From NCBI RefSeq assembly GCF_029167205.1, contig NZ_JARFPL010000003.1, positions 33,499 through 97,498 on the forward strand: 64,000 nt of DNA, given 5' to 3'. A model generated the notes under the pieces. The model made no database searches. It was not told the origin of the DNA and worked only from the letters and a program-made list of their open reading frames with translations. A program made the position numbers and the translations under genes. How positions within the stretch are numbered: position 1 is the first letter of the stretch; every line of letters starts with the position of its first letter. Positions 1 to 7,574 of the stretch are shown one piece after another. The DNA is from Methanocrinis alkalitolerans. Lineage in GTDB: Archaea > Halobacteriota > Methanosarcinia > Methanotrichales > Methanotrichaceae.

Positions 1-8
1 ACCGACTG

Positions 9-455
9 ATGGAGGAGTTCGGGATCTCCGACGCCGAGGCGCGGTACATGCCCGAGATCAGGAAGATCCAGGATAAGATGAACCAGCTCATCGACGACTT
101 CGCGGCCGAGGCCCCGGCGACCGCGGGAGACGTGATGAAGCCCCTCGCCGACGTCATGGAGACTGACGACGAGGTCGTCGTCACCGTGGACCTTCCGGGG
201 ATGGACAAAGGGGACGTCGAGATCTCCGTCGCCGAGGATCTCCTGGAGATAAAGGCGGAGCGGAAGACCGAGACGGAGGAGAAGGGCGAAGAGTTCTACC
301 GGAAGGAGAGGAGCTTTTCGCGGTATGAAAGGTCCCTAAAGCTCCCGGCGGAGGTGAAGGCGGAGGAGGCGAGGGCGTCCCTCAAAGACGGCGTCCTGAC
401 CGTCCACCTCCCCAAGGTGGAGGTGACGACCCGAAAGAAGGTGAAGATCGAGTAG
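9..455 (+). CDS. Small heat shock protein, Hsp20/alpha-crystallin family
   Basis: ATP-independent cytoplasmic holdase that binds unfolding proteins. The 148-residue product has a variable N-terminal arm (about residues 1-45) followed by an alpha-crystallin domain: the strand-rich segment with VDLPGMDKGDVEIS, the FYRKERSFSRYERSLKLP stretch that is conserved in the family, and the ASLKDGVLTVHLPK motif near the C-terminus. The length is normal for archaeal Hsp20. Only eight bases precede the ATG in the window, so a start further upstream cannot be excluded. It converges on ribBA, with 26 bp between the two stop codons. The family assignment is secure; the natural clients are unknown. Confidence 0.93.
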   Translation: MEEFGISDAEARYMPEIRKIQDKMNQLIDDFAAEAPATAGDVMKPLADVMETDDEVVVTVDLPGMDKGDVEISVAEDLLEIKAERKTETEEKGEEFYRKERSFSRYERSLKLPAEVKAEEARASLKDGVLTVHLPKVEVTTRKKVKIE

Positions 456-481
456 GCCGGCCGGATCGGGGATACGGCCAT

Positions 482-1705
482 CTAATCCTTCCCCGATCCA
501 GGACCTTCCTGGAGGAGGAGGTGGTGGAGCTTGTCCCTCTTCGTCTCCAGGTACTTTCTATTTTTATCGTTCGGCGGTATCTCGATGGGGGCCCGGTCGA
601 CGATCTCCAGGCCGTACCCCTCGAGACCTACGACCTTCCGAGGGTTGTTGGTGAGAAGCCTCATCTTCTTGATCCCCAGGTCGACGAGGATCTGGGCCCC
701 GACGCCATAATCCCGGAGGTCTGCGGGATACCCCAGCCGGTGGTTCGCCTCGACGGTGTCGTAGCCCCTCTCCTGGAGGGCGTAGGCCCGCAGCTTGTTC
801 GCGATCCCTATCCCCCTTCCCTCCTGGCGCATATAAAGTAGCACCCCGTTCCCGTTCTCGGTGATCCGTCTCATGGCGAGGTGGAGCTGGTCGCCGCAGT
901 CGCACCGCCTCGATCCGAAGACGTCCCCGGTGAGGCACTCGGAGTGGACCCGGACGAGGGCGTCGTCGGAGGAGGGGTCGCCCGCCACCAGGGCCAGGTG
1001 GCACTGGCCATCGACGAGGCTCTCGTAGCCGATGGCCCGAAAGTCGCCGTAATCGGTGGGCATATCGACCTCGGCGATCCTTCTCACCAATTTCTCGCTC
1101 CTCATCCTCCTCTTGATCAGCCGGTCGATGGTGAGCATCTTGAGGCCGTGGACCTCGGCGAAACGCTCCAGCTCCAGGAGGCGGGCCATCGTCCCGTCCT
1201 CGGCCATCACCTCGCAGATGACGGCGGCCGGATACAACCCTGCCATCTGCGCCAGGTCGACGGAGGCCTCGGTATGCCCCGCCCGCCGCAGGACCCCCCC
1301 CTCCTGGGCCCGCAGGGGGAAGGTGTGGCCTGGCATGACGAGGTCGTTGATCGTCGCCTCGGGGTCTATGAGGGTCCTGACCGTCTCGGCCCGGTCGAAG
1401 GCCGATATGCCCGTAGTCACCCCCCTCCCCTTGGCGTCAACGGAGACGGTGAAGGCGGTCCCCATCTTCTCGGTGTTGTTCTGGGTCATGAGGGGTAGGG
1501 ATAGCTCGTCGACCCGCTCGCTGGAGAGGGGGACGCATATGAGGCCGCGGCCGTGCTTGGCCATGAAGTTGATCGCCTCGGGGGTCACCATCTCCGCCGC
1601 CATCACCAGGTCGCCCTCGTTCTCCCGCCCCTCGTCGTCGAGGATGAGGATGAACCGGCCGGCCCTCACCTCCTCGATCGCCTCTTCCACGCTGCAAAAC
1701 GGCAT
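482..1705 (-). CDS. ribBA: Bifunctional 3,4-dihydroxy-2-butanone-4-phosphate synthase / GTP cyclohydrolase II (RibBA)
   Basis: Riboflavin biosynthesis enzyme combining both entry reactions: ribulose-5-phosphate to dihydroxybutanone phosphate (N-terminal half, about 1-200) and GTP to diaminohydroxypyrimidine ribosylamine phosphate (C-terminal half, about 205-400). The RibB half shows DDEGRENEGDLV and RAGHTEASVDL. The RibA half shows the zinc site CLTGDVFGSRRCDCGDQL, the RQEGRGIGI loop and LTNNPRK. The start at ATG 1705 (MPFCSVEEA) is preferred because it begins the RibB domain and a TATA-like CTTATAAG lies just upstream. An in-frame extension of 31 residues upstream lacks homology features. 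Archaea typically use a separate RibB plus GTP cyclohydrolase III, so the bacterial fused form suggests transfer from bacteria (inference). Confidence 0.94.
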   Translation of the reverse strand: MPFCSVEEAIEEVRAGRFILILDDEGRENEGDLVMAAEMVTPEAINFMAKHGRGLICVPLSSERVDELSLPLMTQNNTEKMGTAFTVSVDAKGRGVTTGISAFDRAETVRTLIDPEATINDLVMPGHTFPLRAQEGGVLRRAGHTEASVDLAQMAGLYPAAVICEVMAEDGTMARLLELERFAEVHGLKMLTIDRLIKRRMRSEKLVRRIAEVDMPTDYGDFRAIGYESLVDGQCHLALVAGDPSSDDALVRVHSECLTGDVFGSRRCDCGDQLHLAMRRITENGNGVLLYMRQEGRGIGIANKLRAYALQERGYDTVEANHRLGYPADLRDYGVGAQILVDLGIKKMRLLTNNPRKVVGLEGYGLEIVDRAPIEIPPNDKNRKYLETKRDKLHHLLLQEGPGSGKD

Positions 1706-1731
1706 ATAGATCCGGTGGATTGTCCCCGTCC

Positions 1732-1741
1732 TCTTATAAGG
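1732..1741 (-). promoter_or_regulatory. TATA-box-like element of ribBA
   Basis: On the minus strand the sequence reads CTTATAAGAG about 27-36 bases before the ribBA ATG at 1705. At archaeal TATA-to-start spacing this implies a very short or absent leader. The assignment is from sequence pattern only. Confidence 0.4.
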
Positions 1742-1912
1742 GTTGGGTCTAGAGAAGGATCGAAACATTTTTTGTCTACCAAGACCTAACCATATCAAGA
1801 TGGGGTCGAGAGATCTATGCCCCCAACGACCATCAAGAGTCGGAGGTCGGAACTGGAAAGATACAAGAGATCGATCGAGGATCGTCTAAGATGATAATGG
1901 GTGAGGGCGATT

Positions 1913-2245
1913 ATGGGACGAAAGATGGTGATGATGATGATGGTGCTGGTGCTACTGGCTCCGGCGTCCTCGGCGCGGTTCGAAGGGGTCAAAGGCCCCG
2001 GGATGTCTTACAGCGGGTTTGTTGGCGGCGAGAGGTTCGAAGGCGCCCACGGGCCGATGATGAGGTACGACGGCTATGTTGGAGGCCAGGCTTACTCGTT
2101 CGGCCTCGGCAGATGGACGTTCATCGGTGGAGAGGTGAGATCCGACCCGGACTTCAGCGAGATGGTGAAGGCTCATCAGGAGCGGTTCAACCTGGCGAGA
2201 AGCGTCTTTGGCATCAGAGCTTATAGGTCAACTACCCGCCAATGA
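1913..2245 (+). CDS. Small secreted protein of unknown function, 3' end replaced by an inserted tnpB element
   Basis: The start at ATG 1913 follows a GGTGAGG ribosome-binding site. A methionine-rich hydrophobic signal peptide ends near APASSA. The mature part carries two tandem copies of an 18-19 residue Gly/aromatic unit (RFEGVKGPGMSYSGFVGG and RFEGAHGPMMRYDGYVGG), then a WTFIGGEV segment. The last residues and the stop codon come from the mobile element whose edge lies at about 2227, so the original C-terminus is probably displaced. Beyond the far end of the element (3484 on) the same frame stays open for some distance but has no recognisable similarity. No family was recognised. The signal peptide makes an envelope or exported location likely. 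Confidence 0.6.
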   Translation: MGRKMVMMMMVLVLLAPASSARFEGVKGPGMSYSGFVGGERFEGAHGPMMRYDGYVGGQAYSFGLGRWTFIGGEVRSDPDFSEMVKAHQERFNLARSVFGIRAYRSTTRQ

Positions 2246-3366
2246 ATTGGCGGGCATGATGCTCGCCAGTATTGGGGGCTTGCGGCTCCGCAAAAAATCG
2301 GGCCACGATGGGCAGGTTGACAGCCCACCCTTGCAGCTATGTTCCGAGCTGCGACGGTGTCAGCAGGGCCAGAGAAACCACAGCAGACACAGGCAAACTG
2401 ATCCCGAGTAGGTCGGTTTGACCGGGATATATGATGACAAACGGAGCATTCCTGGGACGTATAGGCAGGGTCGATGTAGACCACTGGAACTCCAGCGATC
2501 GCTGCCTTGTACTCGACGAACTGCCTGAGCTGATAGAATCCCCAGCTATGCTGTTTGCGTCTCTGAGCCTTCGAAACCGTCATCCCCTCCCGGATACCCT
2601 GAAGATCTTCGAGGGCGATCACAGAAGAGGTGTCTTTGGCTTTCGCAACCATCTTTTTGGAGATGCAGTGGTTCACGTCCCGACGAAACCTAGCCTCTCG
2701 ACCCGAGAGTTTCTTGAGATGACGTTTGGCGCTATCGGTCCCACAGCTTTGAAGATCGGCCTTGAGGTTATCTATCTTGGATCGAACGTTCTCGATACCG
2801 TCACCGGAGAACTCTTCGCCGGTCGAATCAACGGCAATGTTCTTGATCCCAAGATCGACGCCGATAACACCAATCGGTTCGATCTTCGGAGACTCGGGAA
2901 CTTCGACGACGACGCAGAGATAGAACTCACCCCGTTCGAAAATGAGGTCGGCCTGTCCTCGGATCCGATTGAGCCGGGGTTCGTGGTACTCGCAGATGAC
3001 AACAGGGACCTTTATCCTGCCTTCGAGAGTCAAGAGAGAAACGAGATCGAGACCTTTCCAGGACATGAGTCTCTGATCGTAGACGACAGATCCGTCAGGA
3101 TCGAAGGTCGGTTTGATCGATTTATCTCTCTTGTAGGCTTCGCAGGTCTTAGAGATGGCTCTGACCGCCATCTGAGCGGAGAGGTTAAATTGTTCCCGAA
3201 TCGGATAATAAACGACCTTCTGCAGCTCGATTTTATTGGCGGTACGAAGCTCAAACGCTCTGTCAGCCACGAAGTTGCAGGCGGCGTTGAACTGATGCAT
3301 CGTCTCGCGAATAGCTTGAACCTGTTCTGGAGTAGGTTCAAGTTTGACCTTGAGCGTCTGCATCAT
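2221..3366 (-). CDS. tnpB: TnpB/OrfB RNA-guided nuclease-like protein of the IS element (copy 1)
   Basis: 381-residue TnpB (IS605 OrfB family), ancestor-type RuvC nuclease guided by an RNA from the element end. RuvC motifs are visible: GVDLGIKN (first Asp), ALEDLQGIR (Glu), and PADTVAARN (last Asp). A four-Cys zinc ribbon lies between them (CSVCHH and CVCCGF). The N-terminal helix-turn-helix part begins MMQTLKVKLEPTPEQ. There is no in-frame stop inside the element: the terminal codons and TAA at 2221 come from flanking DNA, and the coding 3' end overlaps the end hairpin. All catalytic residues seem intact, so this copy could be active. The second copy is interrupted by a MITE. Confidence 0.9.
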   Translation of the reverse strand: MMQTLKVKLEPTPEQVQAIRETMHQFNAACNFVADRAFELRTANKIELQKVVYYPIREQFNLSAQMAVRAISKTCEAYKRDKSIKPTFDPDGSVVYDQRLMSWKGLDLVSLLTLEGRIKVPVVICEYHEPRLNRIRGQADLIFERGEFYLCVVVEVPESPKIEPIGVIGVDLGIKNIAVDSTGEEFSGDGIENVRSKIDNLKADLQSCGTDSAKRHLKKLSGREARFRRDVNHCISKKMVAKAKDTSSVIALEDLQGIREGMTVSKAQRRKQHSWGFYQLRQFVEYKAAIAGVPVVYIDPAYTSQECSVCHHISRSNRPTRDQFACVCCGFSGPADTVAARNIAARVGCQPAHRGPIFCGAASPQYWRASCPPIHWRVVDL

Positions 3367-3483
3367 GTGTATAGATGTATAACATCTATGGAGATGAACA
3401 TTTCGGTGCCAAGGAAAAGCGGGAGTAGGCGCGCATTCCTCCCCCGACTGAAGTCGGGGGCATCCTGCTGAGATTTTCGTGAA
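2227..3483 (-). mobile_element. IS200/IS605-type (IS1341-like, tnpB-only) insertion element, copy 1
   Basis: A 1257-bp unit nearly identical to the element at 46284-47737; comparing the two fixes both edges. Each end carries a perfect hairpin with a TGAA loop: 2235-2254 (CCCGCCAA/TTGGCGGG) at the tnpB 3' side and 3441-3460 (CCCCCGAC/GTCGGGGG) at the 5' side. These resemble the subterminal hairpins of single-strand-transposing IS200/IS605 elements. There are no terminal inverted repeats and no target duplication, as expected for the family. It carries only tnpB and no tnpA, so it would need a Y1 transposase in trans. Confidence 0.9.
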
Positions 3484-3647
3484 TTATCTGGCCGGATAGA
3501 CTCTGCTCCAGCCCTCCAGGCGATCGATTTTTCGCGGGGACTAATCCGCGGAGGGCGACGCTTATATCAAAAAATTTTGATTTACATGACCAAAAATTCT
3601 TTAATATATTTTTTATTAGAGCCGCCGATCAATATTATGGGAAATCT

Positions 3648-3656
3648 CTTTATAGT
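3648..3656 (+). promoter_or_regulatory. TATA-box-like element upstream of the Cmi4-like gene
   Basis: CTTTATAGT lies about 40 bases before the ATG at 3693, at the end of an AT-rich interval (3540-3690) that follows the IS element. The spacing predicts a leader of about 15-20 bases. Pattern evidence only. Confidence 0.45.
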
Positions 3657-3692
3657 ATAAACAAGGGAGTTATCGAAGGGGTGTCTACTTAG

Positions 3693-4289
3693 ATGAGCGA
3701 TAGGACGGAGCAGTTGAAAGAGCTGTTCTTGAAGATATCAAGCAACACCAAAGTGGTCGAGAAGCAGGCCACGCTGCACGGCGATCTCAAGGGGAGTGAA
3801 GAGATCGAACGTAAGCTTCTGGTGGTTGTATCCGATATGTCCAAGCGGTACAACATACAGACCAAGCTCACCCCCGAACAGCTGGCCACCGTGGTGAGGC
3901 TATTTTATAAAGGGCTCAGCGATACCGAGATCGCCGAGGAGCTGGAGGATCGAGCGCTCAACAAGACCGTCAGTCGCGCCAGGATCAAGCTCCACCTCTT
4001 CCGGGAGTCAGACCTGAAGCCGCCCTTTGAAAAGCAGGAGTTCGTAAAGCTGAACGATGCTGGCCTATCGGTGAAGGAGATGAGCGAAAGGCTGGGAGTT
4101 GCCCCCTCCACCATCAGCGAGTACAAGAACATCTTCGAGTGCCAGGAGGCTGCTGAGAAGGACGGATTTACCAAGCGCTTTGAGGAGATCATATCCGACC
4201 AGGACGTATCCGAGCGGATGGTCACCCACATCTCCAAGGACGGGTTGCAGGATACCATGGATACCGACTACGAGACCGCAGAAGCTTAA
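3693..4289 (+). CDS. HTH protein of the conditioned medium-induced protein 4 (Cmi4) type
   Basis: 198 residues. The N-terminal part is charged and helical (ELFLKISSNTKVVEKQ). It is followed by two HTH-like segments, TPEQLATVVRLFYKGLSDTEIAEEL (about 62-86) and SVKEMSERLGVAPSTISEYK (about 130-150), and the signature-like ARIKLHLFRESDLKPPF between them. This order matches the archaeal Cmi4 family known from haloarchaea and methanogens, where a DNA-binding role is presumed from the HTH units. It is a single-gene unit with its own TATA element and a downstream hairpin. Function in this organism is not shown by the sequence. Confidence 0.7.
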   Translation: MSDRTEQLKELFLKISSNTKVVEKQATLHGDLKGSEEIERKLLVVVSDMSKRYNIQTKLTPEQLATVVRLFYKGLSDTEIAEELEDRALNKTVSRARIKLHLFRESDLKPPFEKQEFVKLNDAGLSVKEMSERLGVAPSTISEYKNIFECQEAAEKDGFTKRFEEIISDQDVSERMVTHISKDGLQDTMDTDYETAEA

Positions 4290-4296
4290 TAAACGA

Positions 4297-4324
4297 GGGA
4301 GCTGTCCAGCAGAGTGCAGCTCCC
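4297..4324 (+). terminator. Hairpin downstream of the Cmi4-like gene
   Basis: GGGAGCTG pairs with CAGCTCCC across a loop of about 12 bases, starting 8 bases after the stop codon. A second small hairpin (GGGGC-TTTC-GCCCC) lies near 4371. Possible transcript 3' end; a T-rich stretch follows only loosely (TTGTTCCTCGTTTTG). Confidence 0.4.
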
Positions 4325-4525
4325 CCGAGCCGATTAAGGCCCGGTTTTGTTCCTCGTTTTGAAGATCTTGGGGCTTTCGCCCCTTAGGCTTGAGGTTACG
4401 ATCTTGAATCCCATTTATGCTCTCTCTGCTTGGTAGGGGCCAGACAGTTCCATCCCTCATCCGAACGTTCCTGTAACGTCGCTCAGGGCGATACAAGGAT
4501 TGATTGGGGTTGCCAATGAGAATAT

Positions 4526-4642
4526 GGTCGCGTACTCGATCTACTGAAAATCGCCACTCGAATCGAATTCAAGGGACGTATTTTCCGCCAAACAGCCATT
4601 ACGTCACCCGTTAGCGCTATTCAGTAATCTGGGTACGCGACC
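4526..4642. mobile_element. 117-bp MITE-like element with GGTCGCGTAC termini
   Basis: The two ends are imperfect inverted repeats of about 25 bp: the left begins GGTCGCGTACTCGATCT and the inverted right end begins GGTCGCGTACCCAGATT, both continuing into TACTGAA. The element is flanked by a perfect 8-bp direct repeat GAGAATAT at 4518-4525 and 4643-4650, the hallmark of a transposition target duplication. The interior has no reading frame. It must have been moved by a transposase encoded elsewhere; the parental family was not identified. The rest of 4325-4841 holds no gene; a TATA-like GGCTTAAATAG near 4771 would serve the TRAM gene. Confidence 0.85.
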
Positions 4643-4841
4643 GAGAATATCATAACCTACCATTTGATGACCATTCTCATTCTAATCACCCGAGCCTTCC
4701 GTATCGAATTCGCCTTGATCGAAATTGATGGCAGGTTTCAATTTGTGCTCGGCCCCGCCCCGCACATGCAAAGGCTTAAATAGCCGCAGACCTTTCTGAT
4801 CCACGCGTTAAGCTGGTCTGTTTTAAGGTTTTTCGCAAAGG

Positions 4842-5084
4842 ATGGTGCAAAGTTTGTACGGCAATAACAGAGGCTCCTTTGGTGGCAGCGGGTTTGGTCC
4901 CTCTGCGCCAGTGGAGAGCGGAAAGGAATACGAAGTTGAGATCGAAGACATATCAAAGCAAGGAGACGGCATAGCCAGGATCGAGGGGTTCGTTATCTTC
5001 GTTCCGGAGACCGGTGTTGGCGATAAAGCCACCATAATGGTCGACAAGGTTATGCAGAGGTTCGCTATAGCTCACAAGGTCTGA
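4842..5084 (+). CDS. TRAM-domain RNA-binding protein
   Basis: 80-residue protein that is almost entirely a TRAM domain (about residues 26-78: GKEYEVEIEDISKQGDGIARIEGFVIFVP, then GVGDKATIMVDKV and FAIAHKV). It has a short Gly/Ser-rich N-terminal tail. Stand-alone TRAM proteins are abundant in methanogens and related euryarchaea and bind tRNA/rRNA. An RNA-chaperone role at low temperature has been proposed for homologues. It is monocistronic, with a TATA-like element upstream and a strong hairpin downstream. Confidence 0.92.
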   Translation: MVQSLYGNNRGSFGGSGFGPSAPVESGKEYEVEIEDISKQGDGIARIEGFVIFVPETGVGDKATIMVDKVMQRFAIAHKV

Positions 5085-5118
5085 AGTTATCATCCGCCTT
5101 AAACGTCTTTAGGGTCCT

Positions 5119-5140
5119 GGGCGGCGATTCTTCGCCGCCC
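5119..5140 (+). terminator. Terminator-like hairpin after the TRAM gene
   Basis: A perfect 9-bp stem GGGCGGCGA/TCGCCGCCC with a four-base loop lies 35 bases after the TRAM stop codon. The interval 5141-5290 that follows contains no gene. Confidence 0.5.
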
Positions 5141-5301
5141 TCGGCCGCTTTACTGATGAATCGTCTTTCTAGTCCTCGATGGGATCGGTTTGACTTATTC
5201 CTTTTGACGTTCTCGCTCTTTTTGCGGTGCGGCCATCGGTATGGGCGAAGATAAATATGGGAAAAAACGAATAAAATATTGAATATCGAGGAGGAAGCAA
5301 T

Positions 5302-5511
5302 TTGGATATGATGGCAGAAGATGGATCGATCTCGGAAGAGAACCTGGAACGTACACTAAAAGAGGCCGCTGAAGGCTATGGAGATCTGGTGGCCATATCG
5401 GTCGTCCACCATGTGAGCATGAGGACCCTCAGATCGCAGTTGAAGAAAATGAAGAGAGATGGGGCGCATCAGTCAGACCCCGTCGAGAGATCGAACGAGA
5501 AAGTGAACTGA
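5302..5511 (+). CDS. Small hypothetical protein with an HTH-like segment
   Basis: 69 residues, acidic N-terminal half and basic C-terminal half. The stretch LVAISVVHHVSMRTLRSQLKKMKRDG could form a small helix-turn-helix, but the similarity is only visual. The TTG at 5302 is chosen because GAGGAGGAA sits at ideal distance; an ATG at 5308 is the alternative. The stop is followed after one base by the ATG of the next gene, so the two are probably co-translated. No family recognised. Confidence 0.55.
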   Translation: MDMMAEDGSISEENLERTLKEAAEGYGDLVAISVVHHVSMRTLRSQLKKMKRDGAHQSDPVERSNEKVN

Positions 5512-5512
5512 T

Positions 5513-5914
5513 ATGAGGGAAGATATGGCCGGGGGGTTGAACCCCGGTGGGATGTGCATCGCATCGGAGATAGCCGAAAGGATCAGGTGGACCCCCCAGG
5601 GATGGCCCGTCCCGGAAGGTCGAGAGGATCATCGGGCGCTACAGAAATGTTACTCGTGGCTGGCATGGCAGGATCTGCCCCTGGCGATCGTCCCTGAGAA
5701 CGACGACCAGTTCGACGAGTTCGTATCTTTGAACGTATTTTTGGAGATCAGATTCGACGGCAAAGATCTCAAAGGTCTCGGGTTCGTAACGAGCGAGCAC
5801 GTTGAAGCTGCCGGTCTGAGAAAGGATGTCGTCATCGTTCCCGCCGCTTTTGGAGCGAAGAAGATGCTCTCAAAGCTCAAGGCCTTGAAGCTCTCAACAG
5901 AAGAGAAACGGTGA
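5513..5914 (+). CDS. Conserved-looking hypothetical protein, translationally coupled
   Basis: 133 residues, no signal peptide or membrane segment. The N-terminal part has MCIASEIAERIRWTPQGWPVPEGR and the middle has an acidic patch (PENDDQFDEF). The C-terminal half looks like a compact alpha/beta fold ending in a lysine-rich tail (MLSKLKALKL). The start ATG at 5513 lies one base after the preceding stop, suggesting one transcript with the small gene upstream. I do not recognise the family and assign no function. Confidence 0.6.
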   Translation: MREDMAGGLNPGGMCIASEIAERIRWTPQGWPVPEGREDHRALQKCYSWLAWQDLPLAIVPENDDQFDEFVSLNVFLEIRFDGKDLKGLGFVTSEHVEAAGLRKDVVIVPAAFGAKKMLSKLKALKLSTEEKR

Positions 5915-5995
5915 GCCGTTGGGCCCATCGATACCCATCATCCAGAATCCGAAACTACCCATCGACGACCAAAGCTTCGATCTCTTTTGCGCCCT

Positions 5996-6415
5996 TCACA
6001 GAAAAGGCAGAGGCTCCCTCTTTCTGTAGACGAGGGCCTGGCATACGGCGATGAGATCGCCTTCCTCCCTTCTGACATGGATCTCGTAGGTACCGATCCG
6101 GTTCGACCTGTTCACCTCCCTCGCCTCCGCCAGGAGGCTGTCGCCCTTCTTGGGGCTGCTGACGTAGTTGACGGTCATGCTGAGGGCGACGGAGACGGTG
6201 CCGTGGGAGTTGGCGGCGACCTCGAAGGCCTCGTCTATGAGGGAGAATATAGCACCTCCATGGGCCATCCCGAAGATGTTCTCCATATCCTCGGTGAACT
6301 CCATCTCCACCAGGGCGCGCCCCTCTTCCACCTCGACCAGTTCGAGCCCCATCTTCTTTGCGTAGGCCTCCTCTTCGACCCTCTTTTGGATCGCCTTGAA
6401 TATCTCCTCGCCCAT
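5996..6415 (-). CDS. PaaI-type hotdog-fold thioesterase
   Basis: 139-residue cytoplasmic acyl-CoA thioesterase-like protein. The hotdog signature is clear: GMAHGGAIFSLIDEAFEVAANS (central helix with the conserved HGG) and TVNYVSSPKKGDSLLAEA. Such proteins hydrolyse aryl- or acyl-CoA thioesters and often act in aromatic degradation or CoA housekeeping. The substrate cannot be inferred here because neighbours are unrelated. It lies convergent to the preceding hypothetical pair. Length and motif order are typical. Confidence 0.87.
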   Translation of the reverse strand: MGEEIFKAIQKRVEEEAYAKKMGLELVEVEEGRALVEMEFTEDMENIFGMAHGGAIFSLIDEAFEVAANSHGTVSVALSMTVNYVSSPKKGDSLLAEAREVNRSNRIGTYEIHVRREEGDLIAVCQALVYRKREPLPFL

Positions 6416-6536
6416 CGATCAGCATCTCCCTGCCATCGCTTTTTCCATCTTTGTCTCCGATTTCAATTATGATCTCAATTTCGATCTCACCATCTCAAAG
6501 TCTGAGGTCGTACCTCACCTCGGTGATGGTCCTCCC

Positions 6537-7031
6537 CTAGATCTCGGAGGTCTTCTCCTCCTTCTCCTCAAATCCCAGGGACTCGTAGAGGCCCGTCGCC
6601 GCCTCCAGACCCCGGACGGTCCATAGGAATATGGAGGAGTACCCAGCGGACTTGGAGAACTCCACCGCCTCTTCCGCGAGCTTCCTGCCCAGGCCGAGCC
6701 CCCTCGCCACCGGGTCCAGAAGGAGCCACCTCAGCTGGGCTTCGGTCTCGGAGACCTTGACGATGGCGACGGACCCCACGATCCGCTTCGAGGTTCCTCC
6801 TCCAACTTCGCCGGCCTCCAATTCGACGATCCAGATCCGGTCCCGATGGGATCGAGACCTGACGAACTTGGCGATCGGCCCCGCAACGTAGGCATCGAAG
6901 GTGGAGTCCCACCCCTGCTCCTGGGCATAGATGGCTCCATGGAGGTGGACCACCATCCCTATGTCGCCGGGCAGCAGGTCGGTCCGGATCGATATCGATG
7001 GGCTCAGGTCCGTGGAATGCTTCGCCGACAT
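6537..7031 (-). CDS. GNAT-family N-acetyltransferase, ending at an in-frame amber codon
   Basis: 164-residue acetyltransferase of the GNAT fold. The acetyl-CoA binding motif A is visible as LLLDPVARGLGLGRKLAEEAVEF, followed by motif B SIFLWTVRGLEAATGLYESLGF. After EEKTSEI there is a TAG at 6537-6539, after which the frame continues for 13 more codons (GRTITEVRYDLRL) to TGA at 6495. Relatives in this GNAT group usually end with a similar tail preceded by Trp, so the TAG may be a TGG-to-TAG change. The truncated protein retains the whole acetyl-CoA site. Substrate unknown. In other organisms this domain is often fused to a MarR regulator; that part is absent. Confidence 0.82.
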   Translation of the reverse strand: MSAKHSTDLSPSISIRTDLLPGDIGMVVHLHGAIYAQEQGWDSTFDAYVAGPIAKFVRSRSHRDRIWIVELEAGEVGGGTSKRIVGSVAIVKVSETEAQLRWLLLDPVARGLGLGRKLAEEAVEFSKSAGYSSIFLWTVRGLEAATGLYESLGFEEKEEKTSEI

Positions 7032-7177
7032 CTCGCGAACCGTCTTAGAATCTCAACATATTTCAAAATTGCTTCCTCCTTTCAGCGACCTTCTGTCTCC
7101 TGCCGGTGGGCTTTCGGCCCTGGTCCGACAAAGGCCTTAAGATGGTTTCTGAGGAGACAGGTCTGGAGGATGGATCA

Positions 7178-7504
7178 ATGGTCCGATCCGGAGCGGAAAC
7201 GAGGATTGAACTCGCCGAAGGCGGCGGAGAGGAGCCGAGGTGGTGGGAGTCGGCTGAGGGGCACAGGTTCGCCCTGGAGGTCCTCCAGCTCGCGGTGAGG
7301 AGGGATATTTTGAAGTTCATCGGCGAGGAGATCCGATCGGCAGAGGAGGTCGCCACAGAGTTCGACATCGATGAAAGGCGGGCGGCCTTCCACCTGGCGA
7401 TGCTGGAGAAGGCCATGGTGGTGGAACCCTGGGGCAGCGGCTTCAGATCCACGCCTATTGGCCTGCTACACCTCGAAAAGGTAGAACGCACATCCTCGAT
7501 ATGA
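7178..7504 (+). CDS. Winged-helix (ArsR-like) DNA-binding protein
   Basis: 108 residues from ATG 7178, chosen because GGAGGA lies 8 bases upstream; ATG codons at 7142 and 7106 would add 12 or 24 residues. Residues about 25-105 form a winged helix: ALEVLQLAVRRDILKFIGEEIRSAEEVATEF, the recognition-helix region DERRAAFHLAMLEKAMVV and the wing EPWGSGFRSTPIG. The N-terminal tail is acidic. Probably a local transcription regulator; it is divergent from the GNAT gene. No effector-binding cysteines are visible. Confidence 0.72.
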   Translation: MVRSGAETRIELAEGGGEEPRWWESAEGHRFALEVLQLAVRRDILKFIGEEIRSAEEVATEFDIDERRAAFHLAMLEKAMVVEPWGSGFRSTPIGLLHLEKVERTSSI

Positions 7505-7574
7505 CACCAACCCTTCGGAGCTCTAGTCCATCCCGATCCACCTCAGCCCGTCTTGTAGCAACCTAACCGAAAAG

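Noticed and set aside
2431..3471. 346-residue plus-strand frame inside the IS element (and its counterpart at 46802-47725)
   Set aside because: It is exactly antisense to tnpB and mirrors its codon periodicity; no ribosome site or family resemblance.
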